This document shows positions 8,673 to 16,178 of a stretch of DNA of 64,000 bases, piece by piece. The position numbers and the translations under genes were made by a program. The stretch's first letter is position 1. Each line of letters opens with the position of its first letter. This stretch comes from Duganella sp. SG902 (GTDB lineage Bacteria > Pseudomonadota > Gammaproteobacteria > Burkholderiales > Burkholderiaceae_D). Where the stretch lies: the NCBI RefSeq assembly GCF_013376005.1, contig NZ_JABMJK010000011.1, forward strand, positions 62,001 through 126,000, in the 5' to 3' direction. The notes under the pieces were generated by a model. It saw nothing but the letters and a program-made list of their open reading frames with translations, was not told the origin of the DNA and did no database searches.

Positions 8673-9505
8673 TTGGCTTCTTTATGAGGAGTGGACGGCG
8701 CGCCATGCGCCGCAAATTCGGAAATCGCCGCGACCGAGGTGTCGACAATGCGCTGCACGCCCAGCTTGCCCAATTCCGCCGTGGCGCGGCGCGCGTCACC
8801 GCGCACGCCGTCGTTCACGGTGGGGGACGGGCCGCGTGCCAGCGCCTCGGTGCGCACGAGGGATTTATCGGTCGCCAGCATCAGCGAGGCGTCGGCCAGG
8901 CCGGCATGCAGGCCGATTTCGGCCTTGCTGTAGCCGCGCTTTTCCAGATCGGCGATAAAGGGTTCCTGCGTTACGTCGTAATACGCCAGCAGCGCCAAGG
9001 CGCCGGCCTTGCCATCCTTGGCCCAGGCCTTGTTGAGGCGCTGCGCCACGCGCGTTTCGCTTTTCTGGTAGCCGCCATGGTCGCCGATCAGGACGACGTG
9101 GCGGAAACCGTGCTGGCGCAGGCTCTGGCCGGCCGCAAACAGCAGATCTTCAAACGTGGATTCGGGGATCGACAAGGTGCCGGCAAACTTCATGTGGCCG
9201 GCCGGCGGCGTGATGCTGCCCTCGGGGACATAGGACACCACCGGCGCCACCACCGCGTTGCCCAGCTTTTGCGCGATCATCCGCGCCAGCACGGTGGCGC
9301 GCACATTGTGCTTGCCCAGCGCGATATACGGGCCGCTTTGCTCGGTGCCGCCGATGGGAATGATCGCCGTGGTGGCGCCGCCGTCGATGCGGGCGCGCAG
9401 CTCGGTGCTTGTCATTTCTTCCAGCATGACCGGCACGTCGGCAGCGGTTGCGGAGGCCATCAACATGCAAGCGGCAAGCGCCGCCAGGAATTTCAAGTCA
9501 GGCAT
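8669..9505 (-). CDS. exported creatininase-family amidohydrolase
   Basis: 278 residues from ATG 9505, with an N-terminal hydrophobic signal (MPDLKFLAALAACMLMASAT), so probably periplasmic. The creatininase fold is shown by PIGGTEQSGPYIALGKHN, GHMKFAGTLSIPEST and GDHGGYQ. In classic creatininases the first motif reads EQHGPHLPLGTD; here the EQHG His is Ser, and the downstream Asp position reads as part of GKHN. This suggests an alternative metal set used by a divergent exported subfamily, not simple loss. Relatives hydrolyse creatinine or small amides, and MftE-like members trim peptides. It leads the coupled run creatininase-propeller-metC-hisC. Substrate unknown. Confidence 0.78.
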   Translation of the reverse strand: MPDLKFLAALAACMLMASATAADVPVMLEEMTSTELRARIDGGATTAIIPIGGTEQSGPYIALGKHNVRATVLARMIAQKLGNAVVAPVVSYVPEGSITPPAGHMKFAGTLSIPESTFEDLLFAAGQSLRQHGFRHVVLIGDHGGYQKSETRVAQRLNKAWAKDGKAGALALLAYYDVTQEPFIADLEKRGYSKAEIGLHAGLADASLMLATDKSLVRTEALARGPSPTVNDGVRGDARRATAELGKLGVQRIVDTSVAAISEFAAHGAPSTPHKEAK

Positions 9506-9521
9506 AAGCTCATCTAACAAA

Positions 9522-9554
9522 AAAGGCGGACCGCCGTTACGCTGGTCCGCCTTT
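9522..9554 (-). terminator. rho-independent terminator of rimO
   Basis: An 11-bp perfect stem, AAAGGCGGACC (9522-9532) with GGTCCGCCTTT (9544-9554) and an 11-base loop. On the minus strand the stem is followed by a T run, so it terminates rimO just after its stop at 9574. A shorter T stretch follows on the plus strand. Confidence 0.85.
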
Positions 9555-9573
9555 ATTATAGTAGACGAATGGC

Positions 9574-10965
9574 TTAAAGTGCCTCGCCCCACAGGTCATG
9601 TGCGTCAGATGTGGTGATTTTCACGTCAACGAACTGGCCGACCACCAGTTTCTTGTGCGGTTCGAACGGCGGCTTGACGTACACCACGCCGTCGATTTCC
9701 GGCGCGTCGGCGGCCGAGCGGCCGACGCCGCCGGTGCGGTTGACTTCATCGATCAGCACGCGCACGGTTTTACCGACTTTCGCTTTCAGGCGCGCTTTCG
9801 AGATTTCTTCCTGCAACAGCATCACGCGGCCACGGCGCTCTTCGCGCACTTCTTCCGGCACCGGGTTGGCCAGTTCGTTGGCGGTGGCGCCTTCCACCGG
9901 CGAATAGGCGAAGCAGCCCAGGCGGTCGATTTGCGCTTCCTTCAGGAAGTCCAGCAGGTATTCGAATTCCGCCTCGGTCTCGCCCGGGAAGCCGGCGATG
10001 AAGGTCGAGCGGATGGTCAGGTCCGGGTTCATGGCGCGCCATGCGAGGATGCGGTCCAGGTTCTTCTCGCCGCTGGCCGGACGCTTCATGCGCTTCAGCA
10101 CATCGGGATGCGCGTGCTGCATCGGAATGTCCAGGTAAGGCAGGATATGCTCGCCCATCAGCGGGATCACCTGATCCACGTGCGGGTACGGATAGACGTA
10201 GTGCGCACGCACCCAGGCGCCGTAGGACTTGGCCAATTCGCCCAGCGCTTCCATCAGCTGCGTCATGTGGGTCTTGATCGGGCGGCCGTTCCAGAAACCG
10301 GTGCGGAACTTGACGTCCACGCCGTAGGCCGAGGTGTCCTGCGAGATCACCAGCAGTTCCTTCACGCCCGACTTGAACAGGTTCTCCGCCTCCAGCAGCA
10401 GTTCGCCGATAGGACGCGACACCAGGTCGCCGCGCATCGACGGGATGATGCAGAACGAGCAGCGGTGATTGCAGCCTTCCGAGATTTTCAGGTAGGCGTA
10501 GTGCTTCGGCGTCAGTTTCACGCCTTGCGGCGGAATCAGGTCGATGAACGGCTCGTGCGGTTTCGGCAGGTGCAGGTGCACCGAGTCCATCACCTCGCCC
10601 AGCGCGTGCGGGCCGGTGACGGCCAGCACCTTCGGGTGGATCTTGGTGATCAGGTCCGAACCATCGGTATCCTTCTTGGCGCCCAGGCAGCCGGTTACAA
10701 TCACCTTGCCGTTTTCGGCCAGCGCCTCGCCGATGGCGTCCAGCGATTCCTGCACCGCCGCGTCGATGAAGCCGCAGGTGTTGACGATCACCAGGTCGGC
10801 TCCGTCGTAGGACTTGGCGGTCTCGTAACCCTCTGCGCGCAGCTGGGTCAGAATCTGTTCGGAGTCGACCAGCGCCTTGGGGCAGCCGAGCGATACAAAG
10901 CCCACCTTGGGTGCTGGCGCGCCGGCGGCTGGCTGGGGAAGACGAGAGAGTGGTTGCGATTGCAT
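9574..10965 (-). CDS. rimO: ribosomal protein S12 methylthiotransferase RimO
   Basis: Radical SAM methylthiotransferase of 463 residues that adds a methylthio group to an Asp of ribosomal protein S12. Three domains are visible: UPF0004 with cysteines 28, 64 and 93 (auxiliary cluster), the radical SAM core with SEGCNHRCSFC (Cys165, 169, 172), and a C-terminal TRAM domain (VRVLIDEVN...VDVKITTSDAHDLWGEAL). The N-terminal Pro/Ala-rich tail of about 20 residues is slightly longer than usual. Single-gene unit with its own terminator; divergent from the LacI-type regulator. Confidence 0.96.
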   Translation of the reverse strand: MQSQPLSRLPQPAAGAPAPKVGFVSLGCPKALVDSEQILTQLRAEGYETAKSYDGADLVIVNTCGFIDAAVQESLDAIGEALAENGKVIVTGCLGAKKDTDGSDLITKIHPKVLAVTGPHALGEVMDSVHLHLPKPHEPFIDLIPPQGVKLTPKHYAYLKISEGCNHRCSFCIIPSMRGDLVSRPIGELLLEAENLFKSGVKELLVISQDTSAYGVDVKFRTGFWNGRPIKTHMTQLMEALGELAKSYGAWVRAHYVYPYPHVDQVIPLMGEHILPYLDIPMQHAHPDVLKRMKRPASGEKNLDRILAWRAMNPDLTIRSTFIAGFPGETEAEFEYLLDFLKEAQIDRLGCFAYSPVEGATANELANPVPEEVREERRGRVMLLQEEISKARLKAKVGKTVRVLIDEVNRTGGVGRSAADAPEIDGVVYVKPPFEPHKKLVVGQFVDVKITTSDAHDLWGEAL

Positions 10966-11059
10966 GATGGTTGCTTAATACGTCACAAAGATTACGAGCA
11001 ATCGACGATTATACCATGTTAGGATAACGATTTAGCGCCCATCGTTCATAGGAGATTGT

Positions 11060-12067
11060 GTGGCAACACTGAAAGACGTCGCAATGCTCGCCGGTGTAGG
11101 CATGTCGACAGCATCGCGCGCCATTTCGGGCGCCGGTCCGGTATCGGCCGAGGCGATGAAAAAAGTACAAGCCGCCATCGAACAGCTGAATTTCCGCCCT
11201 TCCTCCATCGGCCGCTCGTTGTCGGCGCAGTCGCTGGGCATGATCGGCATCTTCGCGCCCTCCTTCTTCGGCGCCTACTACGGCACCATCCTCAAGCAAA
11301 CCGACATCGAACTGCGCGCCATGCGCCGACACGTGGTGGTGGCCACCGGCTGCGGCGACGGCACCCCGCGCGAGGAAGCCGTCGAGGCGGTGAAGTTCCT
11401 GATCGGCCGCGATTGCGACGGCATCGTGGTGCTGGGCCACGACCTGCTCGATGAAGACATGCAGATGCTGCACAAGATGCACCCCAAGATGGCCTTCCTC
11501 AACCGCCGCAGCGCCGCGCTGGAAACGTCGTCGTTCTGCCCCGACCACTACCACGGCGGCGAGCTGGCCGCGCGCACGCTGCTGGACGCCGGCCACCGCC
11601 AGCTTGCGGTGATCTCCGGCCCCACCGGCACCTCGGACAACGAGGAACGCTTGCGCGGCTTCTTCGACGAGCTGGCCCGCCACGGCATCCAGCGCGAAGC
11701 GGTGCGCCTGATTCCATCCGACTTCTCGCGCGAAGGCGGTTTTGGCGCCACCCAGCAACTGCTCAACGAGGGCCGCCATTTCACGGGCCTGTTCTGCGCC
11801 AACGATGAGATGGCGATCGGCTCCATGTCCTGCTTCCACCGCGCCGGCATCAACGTGCCGAGGGACGTCTCCATCATCGGCTACGACGATGACTACTCGG
11901 CGGAATTCTCGTCGCCGGGCCTGACCTCGGTGCACATCCCGATGCAGCAACTGACGCAGAACGCCGTGCGCTGGCTGCTGAATATCTGCTACGGCACCCA
12001 GCACGAAATCTCGCGCGAATTCCCGGTGACGGTGACCATGCGCGGTTCGGTCGCGGCGCCCAAATAA
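11060..12067 (+). CDS. LacI-family transcriptional regulator
   Basis: DNA-binding regulator of 335 residues. The N-terminal LacI helix-turn-helix is TLKDVAMLAGVGMSTASRAISG, followed by a hinge helix and a periplasmic-binding-protein-like ligand domain (GMIGIFAPSFFGAYYG, FCANDEMAIGSM, VSIIGYDDDYSAEFSSPGLTSV). Start is GTG 11060 with AGGAGA upstream. Ligands of this family are usually sugars. Two perfect LacI-type palindromes lie in the beta-glucoside locus at 24377 and 30171, and this is the only LacI-family gene in the window, so it is a candidate for their regulator; the 13-kb distance makes that only a suggestion. Converges with the GGDEF-EAL gene after three bases. Confidence 0.93.
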   Translation: MATLKDVAMLAGVGMSTASRAISGAGPVSAEAMKKVQAAIEQLNFRPSSIGRSLSAQSLGMIGIFAPSFFGAYYGTILKQTDIELRAMRRHVVVATGCGDGTPREEAVEAVKFLIGRDCDGIVVLGHDLLDEDMQMLHKMHPKMAFLNRRSAALETSSFCPDHYHGGELAARTLLDAGHRQLAVISGPTGTSDNEERLRGFFDELARHGIQREAVRLIPSDFSREGGFGATQQLLNEGRHFTGLFCANDEMAIGSMSCFHRAGINVPRDVSIIGYDDDYSAEFSSPGLTSVHIPMQQLTQNAVRWLLNICYGTQHEISREFPVTVTMRGSVAAPK

Positions 12068-12070
12068 GCC

Positions 12071-13810
12071 TCAAGCCACGGCGCTGAGCCACTCCTCGAT
12101 GGCGGCGCCCGAAATCGGCCGGCTATACAAATAGCCCTGTCCCTTGTCGCAGCCCTGCGCCGACACCACGGCCGCCTGCTGCGGCGTTTCTATCCCCTCC
12201 GCCACGGTGTTCATCCCCAGGCTGCGCGCCACCTTCACCGTGGCCTCGATCAGCACCTCGTGATGGCGGCTGCTCGCCGCCAGCGTGATAAACGAGCGGT
12301 CGATCTTGACCGTATCCACCGGCAGCAGGTGCAGGCTGGAGAGCGAGGAGTAGCCGGTGCCGAAATCGTCCAGCGCCAGTTTCACACCCAGCGCCTTCAA
12401 TCCCAGCAACTGCTGCCGCACGTCCGTGCCCTGCGCCGCCAGGCTTTCGGTAATCTCCAGCTGCAGGCTGCCGGGTTCCATGCCGTGTGCGGCCATGATG
12501 GCGCCGACCCGCTCGCACAATCCGGACTGGTTGAGCTGTGCGCGCGACAAGTTCACCGCCAGCAGGCGTGGCGCACCGGCGCCCAATTGCGCGCGCCAAC
12601 GGGCGAAATCGGCGCAGGCCATGTCCAGCACCTGCTCGCCGATCGCGCCGATCAGGCCGCAGTCCTCGGCGACGCCGATGAACTCCGTTGGCCCAACCAG
12701 GCCGCGCACCGGATGACGCCAGCGCACCAGTGCCTCCACCCCGGCGGTGCGGTCGATCCGGCCGTCCGCCAGCAGCCCAACCACCGGCTGGTACACCGTG
12801 AACAATTCGCCGCGCTCGATGGCGTTGCGCAGGTCCGCCTCCAGGCCGCCGCGCAGCACCGCCTGTTCGCGCATCTGGCGCGCGAACACGGCGAACCGGT
12901 TGCCTCCTTCCGCCTTGGCCACACGCATGGCGATGGCCGCGTCGCGCAGCACGTCGTCGGCTTGCCGCGCTCCCTCCTCCAGCGGCACGATGCCGATGCT
13001 GAAAGTGCAGATCAACTCGTGGGCGCCGACCTGGAACGGCAGGCTTAGACGATCCAGCAGGCGCGCCGCGATGCGCTCGGCGGTGTCTTGTTGGGGCAGT
13101 CCGTCGAGCAGCAGCGCGAACTCGTCACCGCCCACGCGCGCCGCCACCTCGGTGGGGTTGGGCTTCCCCGGCGGCCGGCCGCCGGAACGCACCGTGGTGC
13201 GCAAGCGTTCCGCCACCAGCACCATCACCTGGTCTCCGACCTCGTTGCCGAAAGTGTCGTTGATCTGCTTGAAGCGGTCCACATTGATGAACAACACCGC
13301 ACAATGATCGCCGTCGGGCTGCCGCGCGCGCTGCGTCATCTCCTGCAGCAGCTCCAGCGAGCGGCTGCGATTGGCCAGTTGGGTCAGCGGGTCGAGGCGC
13401 GCGGCGCTGGCCAGGCGGCTGGCCAGCACGCGCTGCTCACGCATCACCTCATGGGTGGCGTCCACCAGCACCGCCATCAGGCGCTGCCGGTCCACCTTCA
13501 ACAGGCCAAGCGACAGCACCTCCGGCCCCTTGTCCGCGCCGGCCGGCAGCGTGATGCGCCGTCCCTCGCAGATCAAACCATGCTCCGGCGCGAAATCCGC
13601 GCTCAGTTGCGCCAGGTCCGGCGCATGCGGCCGCAGTACCTCGAACAGGTTCTGCAAGTCGCCGTCCGGCGCGAGCGGCATCAGCAAACGTGACGCCATC
13701 GGGTTCAGCATCTCGATCTCGCCATCCAGTCGCAGCTGCATCAACGCCACCGGCGCGCGATACAGGAACTGGATCAGCGTCTCGTAAGCATGGTCGGAGT
13801 CGGCACTCAT
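12071..13810 (-). CDS. PAS-GGDEF-EAL c-di-GMP cyclase/phosphodiesterase
   Basis: 579-residue dual-domain c-di-GMP enzyme. Residues ~8-120 form a PAS-like domain closely resembling that of the upstream GGDEF protein. GGDEF is intact at 227-231 but the inhibitory RxxD site is missing; a Pro-rich insertion (RPPGKPNPT) occupies that place. The EAL domain keeps EALVR (359-363), NLSRAQL, LEITES, DDFGTGYSS (481-489), Lys502, EGIET (538) and Gln558, so it should be an active phosphodiesterase. Last gene of the TetR-PYP-GGDEF-GGDEF/EAL run; its ATG overlaps the previous stop by four bases. Having a likely cyclase and a likely phosphodiesterase downstream of a photosensor suggests light-set c-di-GMP levels (inference). 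Confidence 0.92.
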   Translation of the reverse strand: MSADSDHAYETLIQFLYRAPVALMQLRLDGEIEMLNPMASRLLMPLAPDGDLQNLFEVLRPHAPDLAQLSADFAPEHGLICEGRRITLPAGADKGPEVLSLGLLKVDRQRLMAVLVDATHEVMREQRVLASRLASAARLDPLTQLANRSRSLELLQEMTQRARQPDGDHCAVLFINVDRFKQINDTFGNEVGDQVMVLVAERLRTTVRSGGRPPGKPNPTEVAARVGGDEFALLLDGLPQQDTAERIAARLLDRLSLPFQVGAHELICTFSIGIVPLEEGARQADDVLRDAAIAMRVAKAEGGNRFAVFARQMREQAVLRGGLEADLRNAIERGELFTVYQPVVGLLADGRIDRTAGVEALVRWRHPVRGLVGPTEFIGVAEDCGLIGAIGEQVLDMACADFARWRAQLGAGAPRLLAVNLSRAQLNQSGLCERVGAIMAAHGMEPGSLQLEITESLAAQGTDVRQQLLGLKALGVKLALDDFGTGYSSLSSLHLLPVDTVKIDRSFITLAASSRHHEVLIEATVKVARSLGMNTVAEGIETPQQAAVVSAQGCDKGQGYLYSRPISGAAIEEWLSAVA

Positions 13811-15108
13811 TCCAATCCCTCCTGCCAGCTTGCCACTTGATTGCGCCCGCGCCGCTTGGCCTGATACAAGGCCTGGTCGGCGCGCGCGAGCAGGCTTTCA
13901 AAGCCGGCCATGCTGTCGTCCATCACGGCCACGCCCAGGCTCACCGTGCAGGGAATGCGCTGACGCTGATACAGCACCGGGCTGCGTTGCACCTGCGCGC
14001 GCAGGCGCTCTGCCACCGCCAGCGCGTCGTCCAGGCCCACCGATGGCAGCAGCACGGCGAATTCCTCGCCGCCGATGCGGGCCAGCACGTCCACCTCGCG
14101 GCACACCGTACGCATGGCCGCGGCCAACCGGCATAGCACGGCGTCGCCGGCCGGATGGCCGTAGTTGTCGTTGATGGCCTTGAAATGGTCGGCGTCCAGC
14201 ATGATCAGCGCGATCGGGCGCGGCGCCTTTTTGCTGCGCGCCAGCTCCAGCTCCGCCGACTCGAAGAAGGCGCGCCGGTTGGACAAGCCGGTCAGGTGAT
14301 CGCAATACGCGGCCTGGCGCAGGCTTTGGCTGATCTCGCGCTTGTCGGATATGTCGCGGATGATCATGCAATATGCGGGCTCGCCATTCTCGCCTTCCAA
14401 CCGGCCCGGCAGCGGCGCGATCAGGGCGCTCGCCCAGAACTGGCTGCCGTCGGCGCGCCGGCGCATGCCCTCGTCGAGCGACCAGCCATTGTCGTCGGCA
14501 TCGCGCAGGCGATCCAGTTGCTGCATGGGCGTGGTGGCGCCGTCGGGATGGAACAACGCATATGGCTGCCCCACCGCGTCCGCGCCATGGCCGGTGACGC
14601 GGCCGATGCTGTCGTTCCAGGCCGTGATGCGGCCGCGCTGGTCGAGGCTCACCAGCGCATAATCGGCGATGTTGGTCATGATGGCGTGCAGCCAGGCGTC
14701 GGTATTGCGCAACTGGCGTTCGCGCCTATCCTGCTCGGTGACGTCGCTCAGCACCGCCATCAGGCGCGCTGGGTCCAGCTTCAACATGCTGAGCGACAGC
14801 ACCCGCGGGCCCTGCCCGGCCTGATCGCCGTACAGGTACAGGCGGGTGGCGTCGCAGATCTGCCCACTGTCCGCAGCATAGGCCGCGCACAGCTGCCGCA
14901 GGTCCGGCGCCACCGGCGCCAGCGCGTCGAACAGGTTGGTCAGTTCGCCCTCGCGGCTGAGCGGCATCATGAGCTGGGCCGAGAGTGGATTGAGCATCAG
15001 GATGCTGCCGTCCGACGCCAGTTGCACCAGGCCCACCGGCGCCATGTACAGGAACTGCAGCAACGCCTCGTACTCATCGACGTCCGGGGCGGCAATCACG
15101 GCGTTCAT
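13807..15108 (-). CDS. PAS-PAS-GGDEF diguanylate cyclase
   Basis: 433-residue c-di-GMP synthase. Residues ~12-125 are a PAS-like domain shared with the downstream GGDEF-EAL protein (YEALLQFLYMAPVGLVQL). Residues ~135-255 are a second, conventional PAS/PAC domain (ADYALVSLDQRGRITAWNDS, IIRDISDKREI). The GGDEF domain has GGEEF at 346-350 with the product-inhibition site REVD at 337-340 exactly five residues before it, so the enzyme should be active and feedback-inhibited. The start at 15108 overlaps the PYP stop by four bases (ATGA); the 58-residue extension is rejected. Direct coupling to the PYP homologue suggests that protein as its partner. Confidence 0.93.
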   Translation of the reverse strand: MNAVIAAPDVDEYEALLQFLYMAPVGLVQLASDGSILMLNPLSAQLMMPLSREGELTNLFDALAPVAPDLRQLCAAYAADSGQICDATRLYLYGDQAGQGPRVLSLSMLKLDPARLMAVLSDVTEQDRRERQLRNTDAWLHAIMTNIADYALVSLDQRGRITAWNDSIGRVTGHGADAVGQPYALFHPDGATTPMQQLDRLRDADDNGWSLDEGMRRRADGSQFWASALIAPLPGRLEGENGEPAYCMIIRDISDKREISQSLRQAAYCDHLTGLSNRRAFFESAELELARSKKAPRPIALIMLDADHFKAINDNYGHPAGDAVLCRLAAAMRTVCREVDVLARIGGEEFAVLLPSVGLDDALAVAERLRAQVQRSPVLYQRQRIPCTVSLGVAVMDDSMAGFESLLARADQALYQAKRRGRNQVASWQEGLE

Positions 15109-15476
15109 AGGCGGTGCACCAACACGTAGGACAGTTCCGTTCCCGGCTCCGCCAGCAGCCGCAATTGCACCTTGGTCGGCCGCATGCGCAACGTCAGCAC
15201 ATAGTTGATGGTTTCGTCGAGCGCCACGCCGGCTTCGCGCGCGTCGATGAAGCGCTGCGCCACCAGGTAGTTGTTCATGCACGGTGCCACCACCGAGAAC
15301 AAGTCCTGTGCCAGCACGCGCTCGGGCCGCAGCCCGGCCGCCTGCGATTCAAAGGCGTTGTAGCGCCGTACGCGGTCCTGTCCATCGAAGCCGATCACCC
15401 CAAAGCCCAGCGTATCGAGCGTCGCGTCATCCATGTCCGCCAACAGTGCGGCGATTCCCGGCTGATCAAATTTCAT
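15105..15476 (-). CDS. pyp: photoactive yellow protein (PYP) homologue, blue-light PAS sensor
   Basis: 123 residues, against 125 in Halorhodospira halophila PYP, and alignable along the length. The chromophore cysteine is present in VVAPC (Cys66, equal to PYP Cys69). The Tyr and Glu that hold the phenolate are in RRYNAFE (Tyr39 and Glu43, equal to Tyr42 and Glu46), with the same 27-residue Tyr-Cys spacing; MRPTKVQLRL matches the MTPTKVKVHM strand. PYP Thr50 and Arg52 are Ala47 and Leu49 here, which would tune colour and photocycle. PYPs bind p-coumaric acid; its synthesis genes are not in the window. AAGGATGG precedes the ATG; the TetR gene ends 9 bases upstream and the GGDEF start overlaps the stop. 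A single-domain cytoplasmic photosensor, probably acting on its GGDEF neighbours. Confidence 0.9.
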   Translation of the reverse strand: MKFDQPGIAALLADMDDATLDTLGFGVIGFDGQDRVRRYNAFESQAAGLRPERVLAQDLFSVVAPCMNNYLVAQRFIDAREAGVALDETINYVLTLRMRPTKVQLRLLAEPGTELSYVLVHRL

Positions 15477-15485
15477 AGTCCATCC

Positions 15486-16091
15486 TTAACGAAAACCTTC
15501 AAACGACACTTTCAGCATGTGCCGCACGATGTCTTCGGGCGCCATCTTGCTGAAGTTCTGCAGATACTCCACCGCCGGGTCGCAGGTGCGCGCGTAGTAG
15601 CTGAACAGGATGACGTCCGTCGGCAGCTCGCGGTTGAGCAAGCCCTGCTCCTGCCCCTGCTTGACCAGCGCTTCCAGCTGGCGATTCAGCTTGAGCACCT
15701 TCATCATGTATTTCAGGTTGCGCATCAACATATCGCGCACGTGCGGACTGGTGGAAGGCAGGAACGGCAAGCCCCCCTCCAGCCGCACCCGCAGCGCCCA
15801 TTCCAGCAGCGCCGCCAGCTTTTCCACCGGTCCCAGGGCCGGGTCCAGCGCGGCGACATAATCCAGCGCGCCGTCGAGCAGGCGGATCAGCGCTTCCCCG
15901 ACCAATTCCTCCTTCGACTTGAAGTGCTTGTACAAGCTGGGCTTGGAGATGCCAACCGCGCCGGCGACATCGTCCATGGTCATCAAATCGTAGCCCTTGT
16001 TGCTGAGCACAGCGGTCGCGGCATCCAGGATCGCACTCTCGCGCAGCTTAAATGCTTGATTTTTAAAGCTAAGTTTTGGAAAAATACTCAT
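15486..16091 (-). CDS. TetR-family transcriptional regulator
   Basis: 201-residue regulator from ATG 16091 (MSIFPKLSFKNQAFKLRESAILDA is read as N-terminus plus first helix). The helix-turn-helix is MTMDDVAGAVGISKPSLYKHFKSKEEL; the rest is a helical ligand-binding/dimerisation domain, with no recognisable ligand type. Longer starts, for example MMRLFNG at 16172, would nearly reach the divergent gene and look unlikely. It begins the run TetR-PYP-GGDEF-GGDEF/EAL (9-base gap to PYP) and lies divergent from the lipid/light operon, with an inverted repeat in the shared intergenic region. Likely role: autoregulator and regulator of the divergent operon (inference). Confidence 0.88.
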   Translation of the reverse strand: MSIFPKLSFKNQAFKLRESAILDAATAVLSNKGYDLMTMDDVAGAVGISKPSLYKHFKSKEELVGEALIRLLDGALDYVAALDPALGPVEKLAALLEWALRVRLEGGLPFLPSTSPHVRDMLMRNLKYMMKVLKLNRQLEALVKQGQEQGLLNRELPTDVILFSYYARTCDPAVEYLQNFSKMAPEDIVRHMLKVSFEGFR

Positions 16092-16103
16092 CGGTAAATT
16101 TTC

Positions 16104-16119
16104 GCTACTGATTAGTAGC
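16104..16119. promoter_or_regulatory. inverted repeat, candidate TetR operator
   Basis: GCTACT-GATT-AGTAGC is a perfect dyad with 6-base arms in the 87-base region between the divergent TetR gene (start 16091) and flavoprotein gene (start 16179). A direct repeat TCGGTA flanks it at 16091 and 16132. Size and place fit a TetR-type operator controlling both directions; binding is inferred, not shown. Confidence 0.5.
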
Positions 16120-16178
16120 TTTTCTGATTTGTCGGTAGTAATATTAGCACACCCGTTAAACAGCCTCATCATCACCCT

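Noticed and set aside
11026..11046. AACGAT...ATCGTT as an autoregulatory LacI operator
   Set aside because: Arms are only six bases with a nine-base gap, lacking the compact central CG seen at 24377 and 30171.
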